The translations under genes were made by a program, and so were the position numbers. DNA of 64,000 nt from Lentisphaerae bacterium WC36 (lineage in GTDB: Bacteria > Verrucomicrobiota > Lentisphaeria > Victivallales > SZUA-371), in contig CP085689.1 of NCBI GenBank assembly GCA_020683205.1, positions 682,001 through 746,000 on the forward strand, read 5' to 3'. Under the pieces are notes generated by a model. That model was not told the DNA's origin, ran no database searches, and was given only the letters and a program-made list of their open reading frames with translations. Below are positions 1 through 9,416 of the stretch, piece by piece. The first letter of the stretch is position 1, and the number at the start of each line of letters is the position of its first letter.

Positions 1-488
1 ATATGGATTTGCGTTCTAGCCAACCAAAATTGGATTTATACAATAAGCGTTGGCCAATATATAATTATCACTATAATTTACCACCTGCAAAATTTGTTCA
101 TAATGACGAAGTTAGCCTTGAAGACGGTTTGCCGCGTATTGGTAAAGCTGTTGACTCATTGGTTTGTGATGGGTGTATTCTTTCTGGTTCGACTGTTAGT
201 AATTCGATTTTATTTAATTGTGTTCATGTTCATAGCTATGCAACGGTGCAAAACAGCATTATATTATCGGATGTTAATATCGGTGAACATTGTCGCATTA
301 AGAATGCAATTATTGATAAACATGTAACTTTGGCAGAGGGAACAATTATAGGCTATAATCGTAAGGAAGATGAAGCACGCTACAATGTTACTGACTTAGA
401 TGAGGAAAAAGGTAGCTGGTTGACTGTTGTGCCAAAGGATACGGAGTCTCCGCATCGTCGAATTGCTAAAATGGTTGCTCCTGTGTGA
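1..488 (+). CDS. glgC: Glucose-1-phosphate adenylyltransferase, C-terminal part (cut by window edge)
   Basis: This is the end of ADP-glucose pyrophosphorylase, which makes ADP-glucose from glucose-1-phosphate and ATP as the committed step of glycogen synthesis. The reading frame is open to the left edge, so the nucleotidyltransferase domain lies outside the window. What remains (about 161 residues) has the family signature LDLYNKRWPI followed by PPAKFVH, then a left-handed beta-helix with hexapeptide-like repeats (SILFNCVHVHSYATV, then IILSDVNIGEHCRI), ending after an EGTIIGYN turn. This matches the C-terminal third of bacterial GlgC. The gene stops at TGA 486-488. Glycogen phosphorylase lies about 6 kb away on the other strand, so both arms of glycogen metabolism are near each other. 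Confidence 0.95.
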   Translation, partial: MDLRSSQPKLDLYNKRWPIYNYHYNLPPAKFVHNDEVSLEDGLPRIGKAVDSLVCDGCILSGSTVSNSILFNCVHVHSYATVQNSIILSDVNIGEHCRIKNAIIDKHVTLAEGTIIGYNRKEDEARYNVTDLDEEKGSWLTVVPKDTESPHRRIAKMVAPV

Positions 489-626
489 TAAATTTCTAAT
501 GATAATAATTTGTAACATATTGATATTTTTTCGTAATAAATAGCTGTTGAGATATAAACAATTTTTCTATATATTGTATTTAAAGAGTTTAAAATATAAT
601 TTTTAAAAATAAGAAAGGAAAGATCA

Positions 627-1541
627 ATGTTTAAATTTCAACTAAAAAAATGTTTAAAATTAATTTTTTTAACTACAGTTACTGCAACGTTTTTTTTAGG
701 TTGTACAACTGTAGTTGAAAGAGAGTTCCCACCAACTAAGCTTGCGAATATAAAAGTAGGCAAAGAGTTTATTATTTATAAGCTAAATTTTGCCTATGAT
801 CATGCAATTATTTATAATAAAAATGATAAAAAATGGCACTTGTATGGTATTTGGAAAGATTGCAGATCATTTGTTCACTTAACTGCTGATAAATTAACTC
901 AACGAAATTGGAAAAAAGAAGATAAGACATTTTCATACAAAAATAAAAATATTTGGGCTCCACATATCATTGAACATGATGGATTATTTTATATGTTTTA
1001 TACTTCAATTGGTGTGCCTCGTGAAATGCGTTTAGCGGTTTCAAAAGATTTGTATAACTGGGAACACCCCAGCGATAAACCAATTTTTGCTTTTACCAAT
1101 AAATATTCAAAAAATTTAAAAAACAAAGATCCAATGGTTTTTAGATATAAAGATCAGTGGATTATGTACTATAGCATGATGAAGGATGCAAAACATTGGG
1201 TGGTGGGTTATAGCACAAGCAACGATTTGTACAATTGGAGCAGTCCCAAAATTTGTTTTGATGAACACACTGAGGAACCAAACGTTGAATCGCCATTTGT
1301 GGTGCAACGTGGAAAATATTTTTATTTGTTTTTATCGGCACGCCCATGGCCATTAGGAGCGGAGGAGGTGTTTGTTAGTGATAGTCCATTTAAATGGGAA
1401 GCTAAAAATATAGTTAAAAGCATTAATCCTTGGCATGCTGCAGAAGTAGTTCAGGATTTAGATGGTAAATGGTATTTATCTCGTTCAAGTGGAGAACAAA
1501 CTGATTTTAGACTTGCGCCTATGGAGTGGAATGATAAATAA
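627..1541 (+). CDS. GH43-like five-bladed beta-propeller lipoprotein
   Basis: A 304-residue exported lipoprotein: basic start, hydrophobic stretch and lipobox FFLGC with the lipidated cysteine at residue 26. The mature part resembles the GH43/GH32 clan of five-bladed propeller glycosidases: blade motifs such as WAPHII-(x)5-LFYMFYT at about 110-126, KDPMVFRYKDQWIMYYS at about 167-183, and ESPFVVQRGKYFYLF at about 221-235. Candidate acidic residues are D58, D168 and E221, in the positions expected for base, pKa modulator and acid, so it may be active. I infer a role in hydrolysing a plant- or host-type polysaccharide at the cell envelope; the substrate cannot be read from sequence. A purine-rich ribosome site (aggaaag) precedes the ATG. 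The gene stands alone between glgC and ric. Confidence 0.75.
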   Translation: MFKFQLKKCLKLIFLTTVTATFFLGCTTVVEREFPPTKLANIKVGKEFIIYKLNFAYDHAIIYNKNDKKWHLYGIWKDCRSFVHLTADKLTQRNWKKEDKTFSYKNKNIWAPHIIEHDGLFYMFYTSIGVPREMRLAVSKDLYNWEHPSDKPIFAFTNKYSKNLKNKDPMVFRYKDQWIMYYSMMKDAKHWVVGYSTSNDLYNWSSPKICFDEHTEEPNVESPFVVQRGKYFYLFLSARPWPLGAEEVFVSDSPFKWEAKNIVKSINPWHAAEVVQDLDGKWYLSRSSGEQTDFRLAPMEWNDK

Positions 1542-1561
1542 CTTTTTGGAGTTATTTTTTA
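1536..1561. terminator. Short bidirectional hairpin between convergent genes
   Basis: An 8-bp inverted repeat (aaataact / agttattt) with a 6-nt loop spans the two convergent stop codons and runs into a T-run on the + strand. It overlaps the last codons of the GH43-like gene and the end of ric, so it probably serves both. The stem is A/T-rich, so its strength is doubtful. Confidence 0.5.
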
Positions 1562-2253
1562 GTGTTTGAAATACGTTCAAATAAGATGTTGTTTTCAAGA
1601 TGAATGTGTTCGTGAATATCTTGTTCAAGGCTCATTAAATCTTGGTACAATGATTTAAAGGTTAAACACGCATCATTAGGAACATGGTAATTATCGGTAA
1701 TATTTTTGATAATAAGAAATTCGTCACCAGTAGTACTATGTTCCGTTTTTAATTCTTCTATTAAAGGAAAAATTTCTGCAGGGTAATCTTTATTCTCTGA
1801 GTGTTTTTTTATAACGGGAAATAGTAATTCTTCTTCTTTATCAAGATGTTTTAGTAATTCATTTCTTAATTTAAGAAAATATTTTTTAAGAGTATTAAGT
1901 TGACCGCCATGGTTTTCATGATGGGCGACTGAAACTTTATTTAACTTTTCTTGGATGAGTGGAAAATTATCGCGTAAAAATTTATGATGACGATTGACAA
2001 TGTAGTCACTTAGTTCAATATTACCGAGTTTTTCAGCATTAAATTTTATGCCATTTTTTTTATTTTGAGAGTTGAGTATTTTATTGATTTCATTTGTGAC
2101 TTCAGTGAATGATAGCGACATTGATTCAAGAACTTCGCTAATATTTAGGTGTCCATTACAGCAATAATCTATATTTATTTTTTCAAAATATTTGCGAATA
2201 TTTTCGTCAAGAGCTGCTATTTGACCAACTGCGGTATTTTTGTCGATATTCAT
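1552..2253 (-). CDS. ric: Iron-sulfur cluster repair di-iron protein (RIC/YtfE/ScdA family)
   Basis: A 233-residue member of the RIC family, which restores Fe-S clusters damaged by nitric oxide or oxidants using a hemerythrin-like di-iron centre. Residues 1-60 form the ScdA N-terminal domain with its conserved CCNG motif. The remainder is a hemerythrin/HHE four-helix bundle with metal-ligand candidates in HHENHGG, HLDKEEELLFP, TEHSTTGDEF and HEHIHLENNILFE. Length equals the family norm (about 220-240). It is monocistronic and convergent with the GH43-like gene. The start ATG at 2253 is followed directly by a typical family N-terminus. The family assignment is secure; the inducing stress cannot be read here. 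Confidence 0.93.
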   Translation of the reverse strand: MNIDKNTAVGQIAALDENIRKYFEKINIDYCCNGHLNISEVLESMSLSFTEVTNEINKILNSQNKKNGIKFNAEKLGNIELSDYIVNRHHKFLRDNFPLIQEKLNKVSVAHHENHGGQLNTLKKYFLKLRNELLKHLDKEEELLFPVIKKHSENKDYPAEIFPLIEELKTEHSTTGDEFLIIKNITDNYHVPNDACLTFKSLYQDLMSLEQDIHEHIHLENNILFERISNTKK

Positions 2254-2332
2254 TGCTAATTCTCCACTATTTATAAGTTGATTTTAATAGTTAGTGGAGA
2301 ATTTTGCAATAAAATATGTTTTTTAAATAAAA

Positions 2333-2359
2333 AATACGCAGAAATAATTTCTGCGTATT
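2333..2359 (-). terminator. Rho-independent terminator of the PDZ pseudoprotease gene
   Basis: A perfect 12-bp stem (aatacgcagaaa / tttctgcgtatt) with a 3-nt loop lies just past the stop of the 744-residue gene. Read on the minus strand it runs into a T-rich tract. Confidence 0.8.
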
Positions 2360-2388
2360 AAATTATTTTTATTATAATAAAAACTTAA

Positions 2389-4623
2389 TTATTGCTTAGC
2401 TTCAGCTTTAACAGTTGTTTTCGTTTCTTCTGTCTTCTTAGCTTTTTTAGCTTCTTTTGCAGCATTATTAATTTTAACAATTCTGCTTTTTGCCATGCGT
2501 TTAACAGAGAATCTCAAGTCACCGTCAACAGAGCTTAAGCGCTTGAAGTCATCAATATTTTTAACTTCTTCGTCATTGATGTGTGTAATAATTTCGAATG
2601 GCTTAATTCCAGAAGTTGAAACCTTACTTCCTGGAATAATTTTTGAAATAATTACCCCTGGATCGCTGTCTTTCATTTGGAAATATCTACGTAACTCAAA
2701 TGTGATATTCTTAACTGTACAACCAAGCTTTTCGCTTTTGAACTTCTTCGCATTATCATAACGAGTTGGCGCTTTTTGCACTTTGAATTCCATATCGGTG
2801 CGTTTGCCATCTTTAAACACGTTAATGATAACTTCTTTACCGATACCAAATTTTGTTAATAAACCATTTAATGAATTATCTAGAGATTGCCACGGTGTTG
2901 GAATACGATCAAAATACATTTCTGGAACTTCATCTAAACGATTCCATGGGAATGCTCGTGAGCGGTAATTGCTAACTTCAATTTTTACAGGTACTTGACT
3001 TTCTTTGCTTTTGATATCAATTAAAATATCGCCAGCACTAATGCCTAATTTTTCAGCAGTAGAATTTTTATATACATAGCTAACCAATGCTCCATATTCA
3101 CCTTCTTCTGTTAATTCTGAAATTTTATGTAAATCAGCTAAATCTTTCGATAAAGGTTGCAATTCAACTCCAAAGAAACCAATTCTGTTTTCTTCTTCAG
3201 CAGACAAAGGAATATTGCTTTTATCAATATGTGCTGCTAAATCCTTAAAAATTGGTGTGAAGTACATGCTTTGATATAATTCAACATCATCATCATAACT
3301 ATAACGACTAGTTTCAATAGTACGTTTGCCAATCGGAAATGCTAATAGTGTGCCGTTGTCGTCAAAAACAAACATATTATCATAGTTTAAACTAACATCT
3401 AAAAGTAGTTGATTTTTCCAACCCGTTTCAAAACCTCGTACTCGGTTGTGGTGATAATATGGTGTAATTTTGTCACCAACAATTTTTAAATCCGCTGTCG
3501 GCAATAATTGCATAATCGGAGCTAATTTTTTTGCAAATTTAATTCCTTTATAGGGAATATCCTTGGTAACAACGTCAGCTACTAGAGCATTAAAATCTTT
3601 TAATGTTGCTGCAAATTTTGCTTTAAATGTTTTACCATCTTGTGGAATAACTTCGATTCCTTCTAAGCGTGCAGTATCTGCTGGCTTTAAACTTGCTAAA
3701 ACTAAAATTTGTTTATTTTCTAATAAAATGCCTTTTGCAAAATGTTCAGTGTTAATTTCTTCATCACTGTAGTAATCATTTTTCTTAGTTTTTGGGCTTC
3801 TGAATTTTAATTTAATTGTAAAAATACCATTATTTACCGCTTGTTTTGTTTTTTCTAGAAGACTACTCATCTCTTTTTGTGTATATTGAGGCCATTTTAG
3901 AGGTGAAACTTTCCAACTTTCGTCAATTGAAATTAATGGAAATGTGGTAAATGCTAAAACATTACTTTTTTCATCAATCACCATTGAATTGCCCATGCAA
4001 CTATAGAACATTGAGTCATTCTCAAAACGATATAATAAACTACCGCGTGAAAATGGTGAAATTTTTACATTCCAAAAACCATCATCCTCAGAATATGAAA
4101 CATTGAATAATTTTTTCGAAATTTTATCTTTGCTAACAAAATTTAATGGTTTAGCTTTGCTTAATTTTTTCTCTAATGTTAACTCAACGGCATTTTGTTT
4201 TATATAGTAGCTACTGATTTTTGCGGTAACAATTTCGCCATTTTGTTCAATTTTAATTTCTTTAATAAAACGTGGATGAATTAACATATCTGCTGCAATA
4301 ACTTTATCATTTGCAATCAAATACCCTGGGCTTTCAACAGGTCGGTCTTCTTCAATATTGCTTGTAGCGTATGAACTATGCCAGCTACCGCATCCGCCAC
4401 ATAAATAGCCATTTGTTTCAGGCGCGACACCTTTGTCATATTTTACAAAATATTGTACTTTTACTAGTGAACTTTTTACATTTTTCAATAAATCTTTACC
4501 TATTGAAGTAATGCTAATGTTCTTTTGAGTTTGTTCTTTTGTTTCAGCTGCATTTAAATTGTTAGCACTTAATCCATACCCTAAAGATAAAGTTGCTAAT
4601 AATGCTGTTGTTAAATGTTTCAT
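2389..4623 (-). CDS. Exported HtrA-like pseudoprotease with two PDZ domains
   Basis: A 744-residue protein with a signal peptide (hydrophobic residues about 4-24). Residues about 45-230 align with the trypsin-like domain of the adjacent HtrA. However, the catalytic-His segment reads VIAADMLIHP (about 108-117) where active HtrA has LTNWHVV; the Asp segment reads AVELTL (145-150) instead of TDIALL; and the Ser segment reads CMGNSMVID (209-217) without GNSGGP. I conclude it cannot be a serine protease. Two PDZ domains follow (about 480-600 and 640-710), then a Lys/Ala/Glu-rich tail. A middle region (about 250-470) is not recognised. It probably binds or scaffolds misfolded or secreted proteins. 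Each gene of the pair has its own terminator hairpin, so they are separate units lying head to tail. Confidence 0.75.
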   Translation of the reverse strand: MKHLTTALLATLSLGYGLSANNLNAAETKEQTQKNISITSIGKDLLKNVKSSLVKVQYFVKYDKGVAPETNGYLCGGCGSWHSSYATSNIEEDRPVESPGYLIANDKVIAADMLIHPRFIKEIKIEQNGEIVTAKISSYYIKQNAVELTLEKKLSKAKPLNFVSKDKISKKLFNVSYSEDDGFWNVKISPFSRGSLLYRFENDSMFYSCMGNSMVIDEKSNVLAFTTFPLISIDESWKVSPLKWPQYTQKEMSSLLEKTKQAVNNGIFTIKLKFRSPKTKKNDYYSDEEINTEHFAKGILLENKQILVLASLKPADTARLEGIEVIPQDGKTFKAKFAATLKDFNALVADVVTKDIPYKGIKFAKKLAPIMQLLPTADLKIVGDKITPYYHHNRVRGFETGWKNQLLLDVSLNYDNMFVFDDNGTLLAFPIGKRTIETSRYSYDDDVELYQSMYFTPIFKDLAAHIDKSNIPLSAEEENRIGFFGVELQPLSKDLADLHKISELTEEGEYGALVSYVYKNSTAEKLGISAGDILIDIKSKESQVPVKIEVSNYRSRAFPWNRLDEVPEMYFDRIPTPWQSLDNSLNGLLTKFGIGKEVIINVFKDGKRTDMEFKVQKAPTRYDNAKKFKSEKLGCTVKNITFELRRYFQMKDSDPGVIISKIIPGSKVSTSGIKPFEIITHINDEEVKNIDDFKRLSSVDGDLRFSVKRMAKSRIVKINNAAKEAKKAKKTEETKTTVKAEAKQ

Positions 4624-4651
4624 AAAACGTCCTTCCTATATGTTGTTTATT

Positions 4652-4686
4652 AAAATTTAAGGGTACTTTTTGTCCCTTAAATTTTT
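4652..4686 (-). terminator. Hairpin downstream of htrA
   Basis: A 12-bp stem (aaaatttaaggg / cccttaaatttt) with a 10-nt loop lies between the htrA stop and the start of the pseudoprotease gene. The T-tail on the minus strand is short, so termination may be partial and some read-through into the PDZ gene is possible. Confidence 0.6.
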
Positions 4687-4710
4687 AGTCTATTTTATTT
4701 ATCTTTAATA

Positions 4711-6135
4711 TTACTCGCGATCGTAATCACGTGAAAAATCAAGAATTACTTGACGTAATAAGCCTCCACGAATAACAGTAATCAAAATTTTGCTCTTTTC
4801 TTTAACATTTTTTACTGCTTCATCATAAATTTTTTGCATATCATCAAGGGTTTTGATTTCTTTCCCATTAATTTTGGTAATGATATCAGCTTCTTGTAGT
4901 TCACTATTATCTGCATTTCCAGGTGAATCGATTCCAAAAATAAATAATCCTTTTTTGCGATGGAAATATAGCTCTGGATTGTCAAATTGATTAATCGTTT
5001 TTACAGTCATATTCCAGCGTTTTAACTCAAGCTCCTTACCTTCGGATGCACCTTTTTCGCGTGGCTTAAATTTAAAAGTCATTTTGCTTCCTCTGCGTAC
5101 AATAATAACTGTCATTTCTTGGTCAAAAGGAGCAAGTCCTAACATACTATTTAGTGCTGGAATATCTTCAAGCGTATTTGCCGTTACATCCGTATTGTTA
5201 ATTTTCACAATACGATCACGCGCTTTTAAACCAACTTCAAATGCAGGACTATTTGGTTCAACACTTGAAATCATTACGCCATTATCATAATCAAAATCAA
5301 TGTCTAAATTAAAATCATGAAGAGGTTGTAATTGAATTCCAGTCCATGCCCAATTAACTTTACCCCATTTTCTAATTCTTGGAATAATCTTTAAAATGGT
5401 TGTTGATGGAATTGTGAAACCAATATTGCCGCCGGAGCTAATTCCTAAGGTATTAATGCCAATTACGCGTCCTTGGCTGTCGACCAATGGTCCACCAGAA
5501 TTACCTGGACTGATTGATGCATCAGTTTGGTACCATAAACTGTAGTTACTGTTTTTTGATAAATAACGATTTGCACATGAGATTATACCGATTGATACTG
5601 AACGGTTTAGTCCCCATGGAGCTCCCATCGCCATAACAAAGTCGCCTTCTTTAATATTATCGTCAGTGCGTATTTTTGCTACATGCTCAAGCTTTTCTCC
5701 CTCAGTTAATTTTAGTTGCAATAATGCGATGTCAGTATCTTTATCTTCTCCAATTAAAGTTGCATTGTAACCTTTGCCGTTTTGTAGCTGACAACGAATA
5801 TTTTTCATTTTGTTGACAACGTGCCAGTTGGTTAAAACTTCGCCTGTTTCTTTTATAATTACACCGCTACCAATTACGGTATTGGCAGTTGTTTTGCCAT
5901 ATTCAAGATTTTCTTGAACACCACGAATATAAACAACTGCTGGAAAAACTTTATTTTTTGCTGTAATAATTTTATGTTGAAAACCACTGCTATATAAAGA
6001 AGAGGATTTCGCATTATTTGAATTGCCGTTATCGTTGGCTTGTTTTACTGCACAGCCACCACTAAGAACTATTGTACTACTTAAAGCAAAAATAGGCATT
6101 ATATTCATTGAAAACTTCATAGCCTTAAACCCCAT
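4711..6135 (-). CDS. htrA: HtrA/DegP-type serine protease lipoprotein
   Basis: A 474-residue periplasmic quality-control protease/chaperone. The signal sequence ends in a lipobox LSGGC (Cys28), so it should be lipid-anchored, which is unusual for DegP but known for some HtrA proteins. The catalytic triad is intact: His105 in LTNWHVV, Asp135 in DTDIALL, Ser213 in SPGNSGGPLVD. Two PDZ domains follow (about 270-350 and 390-465). An in-frame ATG at 6120 gives a classic short lipoprotein leader (MKFSMNIMP) and has a G-rich stretch upstream, so it may be the true start. Its neighbour downstream is a protease-dead relative with the same architecture. Confidence 0.92.
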   Translation of the reverse strand: MGFKAMKFSMNIMPIFALSSTIVLSGGCAVKQANDNGNSNNAKSSSLYSSGFQHKIITAKNKVFPAVVYIRGVQENLEYGKTTANTVIGSGVIIKETGEVLTNWHVVNKMKNIRCQLQNGKGYNATLIGEDKDTDIALLQLKLTEGEKLEHVAKIRTDDNIKEGDFVMAMGAPWGLNRSVSIGIISCANRYLSKNSNYSLWYQTDASISPGNSGGPLVDSQGRVIGINTLGISSGGNIGFTIPSTTILKIIPRIRKWGKVNWAWTGIQLQPLHDFNLDIDFDYDNGVMISSVEPNSPAFEVGLKARDRIVKINNTDVTANTLEDIPALNSMLGLAPFDQEMTVIIVRRGSKMTFKFKPREKGASEGKELELKRWNMTVKTINQFDNPELYFHRKKGLFIFGIDSPGNADNSELQEADIITKINGKEIKTLDDMQKIYDEAVKNVKEKSKILITVIRGGLLRQVILDFSRDYDRE

Positions 6136-6320
6136 ATTATTAAAATTTAATTTTTTATTTAGTATATAAAATATTACGCAAGTAATTCATTGTCTTTTGC
6201 ATAATTAATTAACCCCGAAGTCATTTGGAGTTGAAATTTTATTCCCCCTTTTAATTTATTAATTAAAAAATTACAGTATTTACATATACCACAATAAAAA
6301 CTTTATGGCAAATATTCTAC

Positions 6321-6354
6321 AAAAAAAATAGGGTAAAAAAAATTTACCCTATTT
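6321..6354 (-). terminator. Rho-independent terminator of glgP
   Basis: A 12-bp stem (aaatagggtaaa / tttaccctattt) with a 5-nt A loop follows the glgP stop. Read on the minus strand it is followed by a run of T (the A-run at 6321-6328). Confidence 0.85.
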
Positions 6355-6385
6355 AGTCTTAATGATATGAGAAAAAACGATTTGT

Positions 6386-8809
6386 TTAGCCTTTGACTGT
6401 TAATGGTTTAGCATTCCAAATCTTTGACGCGTAGTCTTTTATCGACCTATCACTTGAAAAATAGCCAATTTTAGCAACATTTTCTAAGGACATTTTTGCC
6501 CATTTATCTTTATCTAAAAAGTCTTGAGCTAATTGCTGTTGTTTACTGTAGTAATCTTCAAAATCTGCCGCTAACATATAATAATCGTTGTGCAGCGTAT
6601 CAATAATAGGTTTAAAAAGCTCAGGTTCGGCAACATTGAAGAAATTTTTGTCTAATAAGTCCATGATTCTTTTAAGATGGTAATTTTTATTAATGAATTC
6701 CCATGGATTATATCCTCGAGCTCTTAATTCATCTACTTCGTTAACATTCAAGCCAAAAATATAGATATTTTCTTCTCCAACAGCATCTTTAATTTCAATA
6801 TTAGCGCCATCAAGAGTACCAATTGTTAGCGCGCCATTTAATGCTAATTTCATATTTCCTGTTCCTGAAGCTTCAGTTCCTGCTAATGAAATTTGTTCAG
6901 AAACGTCTGCTGCAGGAATAATTTTTTCTGCTAAAGACACACGGTAATTATCAAGGAAAACAATTTTTAATTTATCTTGAATTTCAATGTCATTGTTAAT
7001 AACCTCAGCAACAGAGTTAATAAATTTAATTATTAATTTTGCCAAATGGTAACCAGGAGCAGCTTTTGCACCAAAAATGATGGTTCTAGGAACAAATGGC
7101 GCGTTTGGGTCATCTTTTAAATCAATATACAAGGCAATTACGTGTAGAATATTTAGTAGTTGACGTTTGTATTCATGCAGGCGTTTTATTTGAACATCAA
7201 AAATTGAATTAGGGTCAACCTTAATGTCATTATTTTCCATGATGTAATTTGCCAAATTCTCTTTGTTTTGTTGTTTTATGTCTCTGAAGCGTTGCATGAA
7301 TTTTTTATCTTTAGCATATTCTGTTAATTTAGAAATCATCTCTAAATTTTTTGGCCAATTTTTATCAATTTTTTCACTAATTAATTCAGCTAATAATGGG
7401 TTGGACTTTAACAACCAGCGGCGTGGAGTTATTCCATTTGTAACATTAACAAAACGTTCTGGGCTGAAACGATAAAAATCATTAAATAGACCATTTTTTA
7501 GTAGTTCCGTGTGTAATTCAGCAACACCGTTTACTTTATGACTGCCATAAACAGCCATATAAGCCATACGAACCATTTTAGGAGTTCCTTCTTCAATTAA
7601 TGACATTCGTGATAAAATTTCATTATCTCCTGGACAGTGATTTGCTAATTTACGCATAAAGAAATAGTTGATGTCATAAATTATTTCTAGAACTCTTGGC
7701 AACAAATGTTCCAAAAGTGGCACAGACCATTTCTCTAAAGCTTCACTCATTAGGGTATGATTTGTGTAGCTAAAAGTTTTTTCGCATATTTCCCAAGCTC
7801 GACTCCATTCAAAGTCGTAGTCATCAATTAAAATCCGCATTAATTCTGGAATGGCTAGAGCAGGGTGGGTGTCATTGAGTTGAATTGCAGCGTAAGTATC
7901 TAATTTATTAAGATCATGACCACGCTCTAATTGGCTTTCAATAATATCTTGAAGAGTAGCAGATACCAAGAAGTATTGCTGCTTAAGTCTTAATTCTTTT
8001 CCCTGATAGTTATTATCATTTGGGTAAAGTACTTTAGTGATATTTTCCGATAATGCCGATTCTAAGTTAGCATTGATATAATCGCCTTGATTAAATAGAT
8101 TTAAATTAAATCCATCAACAGATTGTGCGGACCATAGCCTTAATGTATTAATATTATTGGTTTTATATCCTGGAATAGGTGTGTCATAAGGAACTGCACG
8201 TACATCTACAGTTTCAATCCAAACTTTTTTATATGGTTTACTTGGATCGCGAGACTCGGTATGTCCATAAAATTTAATATTTTTGCAGCAACTTGTTCGG
8301 CAAACTTCCCAAGGATTGCCCCATTTTAACCAATTGTCAGGCTGTTCAACTTGATAGCCATCCTCTATAACTTGTTTAAAAATACCGTAATCATAGCGAA
8401 TTCCATAACCAATCGCCGGAATTTCCAATGTTGCTAAAGAATCTAAAAAACAGGCAGCCAAGCGCCCCAGTCCACCATTGCCAAGTCCTTCGTCAACTTC
8501 CTCTTCACGAATATTAACAATTTTACACCCTAATTCTTTAAGGGCTTCATCTGCAATATCCATAATATCTAAATTTAGTAAAGCGTTTCCTAAGACCCTT
8601 CCCATTAAATATTCTAGAGAAAGGTAGAAAACCTCTTTTTTGCGTGATTTACTATAAACTTCATCAGTAGCAATCCACTTCTCAACTAGTAAGTCACGAA
8701 CAGTTAAAGCCAGAGCATTGTATTTATCATATGTTGTGGCATTTTCTGGACGTTTGGCAATTGAGCAGACTAAGTGGTGTTTAAAAATTCTTTTAAATTT
8801 TTCTTTCAT
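6386..8809 (-). CDS. glgP: Glycogen/maltodextrin phosphorylase
   Basis: An 807-residue GT35 phosphorylase that releases glucose-1-phosphate from alpha-1,4-glucans, with pyridoxal phosphate as cofactor. Diagnostic segments: YLSLEYLMGR near the N-terminus, GNGGLGRLAACF, NDTHPALAIPE, VNGVAELH, NGITPRRWL, and the PLP-lysine motif EASGTGNMKLALNGALTIGT. Length is typical (E. coli enzymes about 800-815). It is monocistronic with its own terminator. The 600-bp non-coding stretch upstream presumably carries its promoter. Together with glgC at the left edge it points to glycogen storage. Confidence 0.97.
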   Translation of the reverse strand: MKEKFKRIFKHHLVCSIAKRPENATTYDKYNALALTVRDLLVEKWIATDEVYSKSRKKEVFYLSLEYLMGRVLGNALLNLDIMDIADEALKELGCKIVNIREEEVDEGLGNGGLGRLAACFLDSLATLEIPAIGYGIRYDYGIFKQVIEDGYQVEQPDNWLKWGNPWEVCRTSCCKNIKFYGHTESRDPSKPYKKVWIETVDVRAVPYDTPIPGYKTNNINTLRLWSAQSVDGFNLNLFNQGDYINANLESALSENITKVLYPNDNNYQGKELRLKQQYFLVSATLQDIIESQLERGHDLNKLDTYAAIQLNDTHPALAIPELMRILIDDYDFEWSRAWEICEKTFSYTNHTLMSEALEKWSVPLLEHLLPRVLEIIYDINYFFMRKLANHCPGDNEILSRMSLIEEGTPKMVRMAYMAVYGSHKVNGVAELHTELLKNGLFNDFYRFSPERFVNVTNGITPRRWLLKSNPLLAELISEKIDKNWPKNLEMISKLTEYAKDKKFMQRFRDIKQQNKENLANYIMENNDIKVDPNSIFDVQIKRLHEYKRQLLNILHVIALYIDLKDDPNAPFVPRTIIFGAKAAPGYHLAKLIIKFINSVAEVINNDIEIQDKLKIVFLDNYRVSLAEKIIPAADVSEQISLAGTEASGTGNMKLALNGALTIGTLDGANIEIKDAVGEENIYIFGLNVNEVDELRARGYNPWEFINKNYHLKRIMDLLDKNFFNVAEPELFKPIIDTLHNDYYMLAADFEDYYSKQQQLAQDFLDKDKWAKMSLENVAKIGYFSSDRSIKDYASKIWNAKPLTVKG

Positions 8810-9416
8810 GATACTATTCTTTTAACTCCATATTTTTATGAGTGAAGGTTTAAATTCGATGAAAAAAGCAATTTTTAGAAGTACCTTAAATTAAAATTAG
8901 CGTAAATTTTTTTTTTAGCGCTATTTATTGTTAAAATTAACGGCAATTTTAGAGTGAAAATAACAAAAAATAAAGAAATTTATCATTAAAATTAAAAAAA
9001 AACTGTTTATTAGCTAAAATATTAGTTTAATTGACGTATTAATAACAAAGAAATTTGCTAAAGTTATTTACTCAATATAATTGATTAATTAAAAATTTGC
9101 AATTTTAAAAAAATATTGTTGTCTAAAATTATTTCCTATAAATAACAAAAAAAATTGAAAATAGTGTAACTTTTACGATATTTTAGCGAAAAATTAACTT
9201 GAAATCAAAAAAAAATCCTGTTTTAGTAAAAAAATTGTACAAAGTTAAAAAAAATTGACATTAAAATAAAAAAAGTGAAAAATTTTTTAGTTTTTTCTTG
9301 ATAAAATATACATAAAGATTTATCTTATCGCATCAACAATAGAAGAAATGTAAGTATATTAATTAGTATTTTTTATAATATCAACAACTAAATTATAAAA
9401 GTTTAAGGGGCTTTTT
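8810..9416. other. 607-bp extremely A/T-rich intergenic region
   Basis: No coding sequence or RNA gene is visible. The stretch lies between the divergent glgP and small-lipoprotein genes and is packed with A- and T-tracts of 4-9 bases, often near helical phase, as in intrinsically curved upstream DNA. A possible promoter for the downstream lipoprotein is TTGATA at 9298-9303 with TATCTT at 9321-9326 (17-nt spacer). I see no DnaA-box cluster, so I do not call it an origin. Confidence 0.5.

Noticed and set aside
1116-1353. Reading frames antisense to the GH43-like gene, and similar shadow frames elsewhere
   Set aside because: They overlap well-supported genes on the other strand, lack ribosome sites and show no protein features.
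8810-9416. Possible replication origin in the very A/T-rich gap
   Set aside because: I see no DnaA-box cluster, no dnaA/dnaN/gidA nearby and no strand-switch pattern; A/T-richness alone is not evidence.
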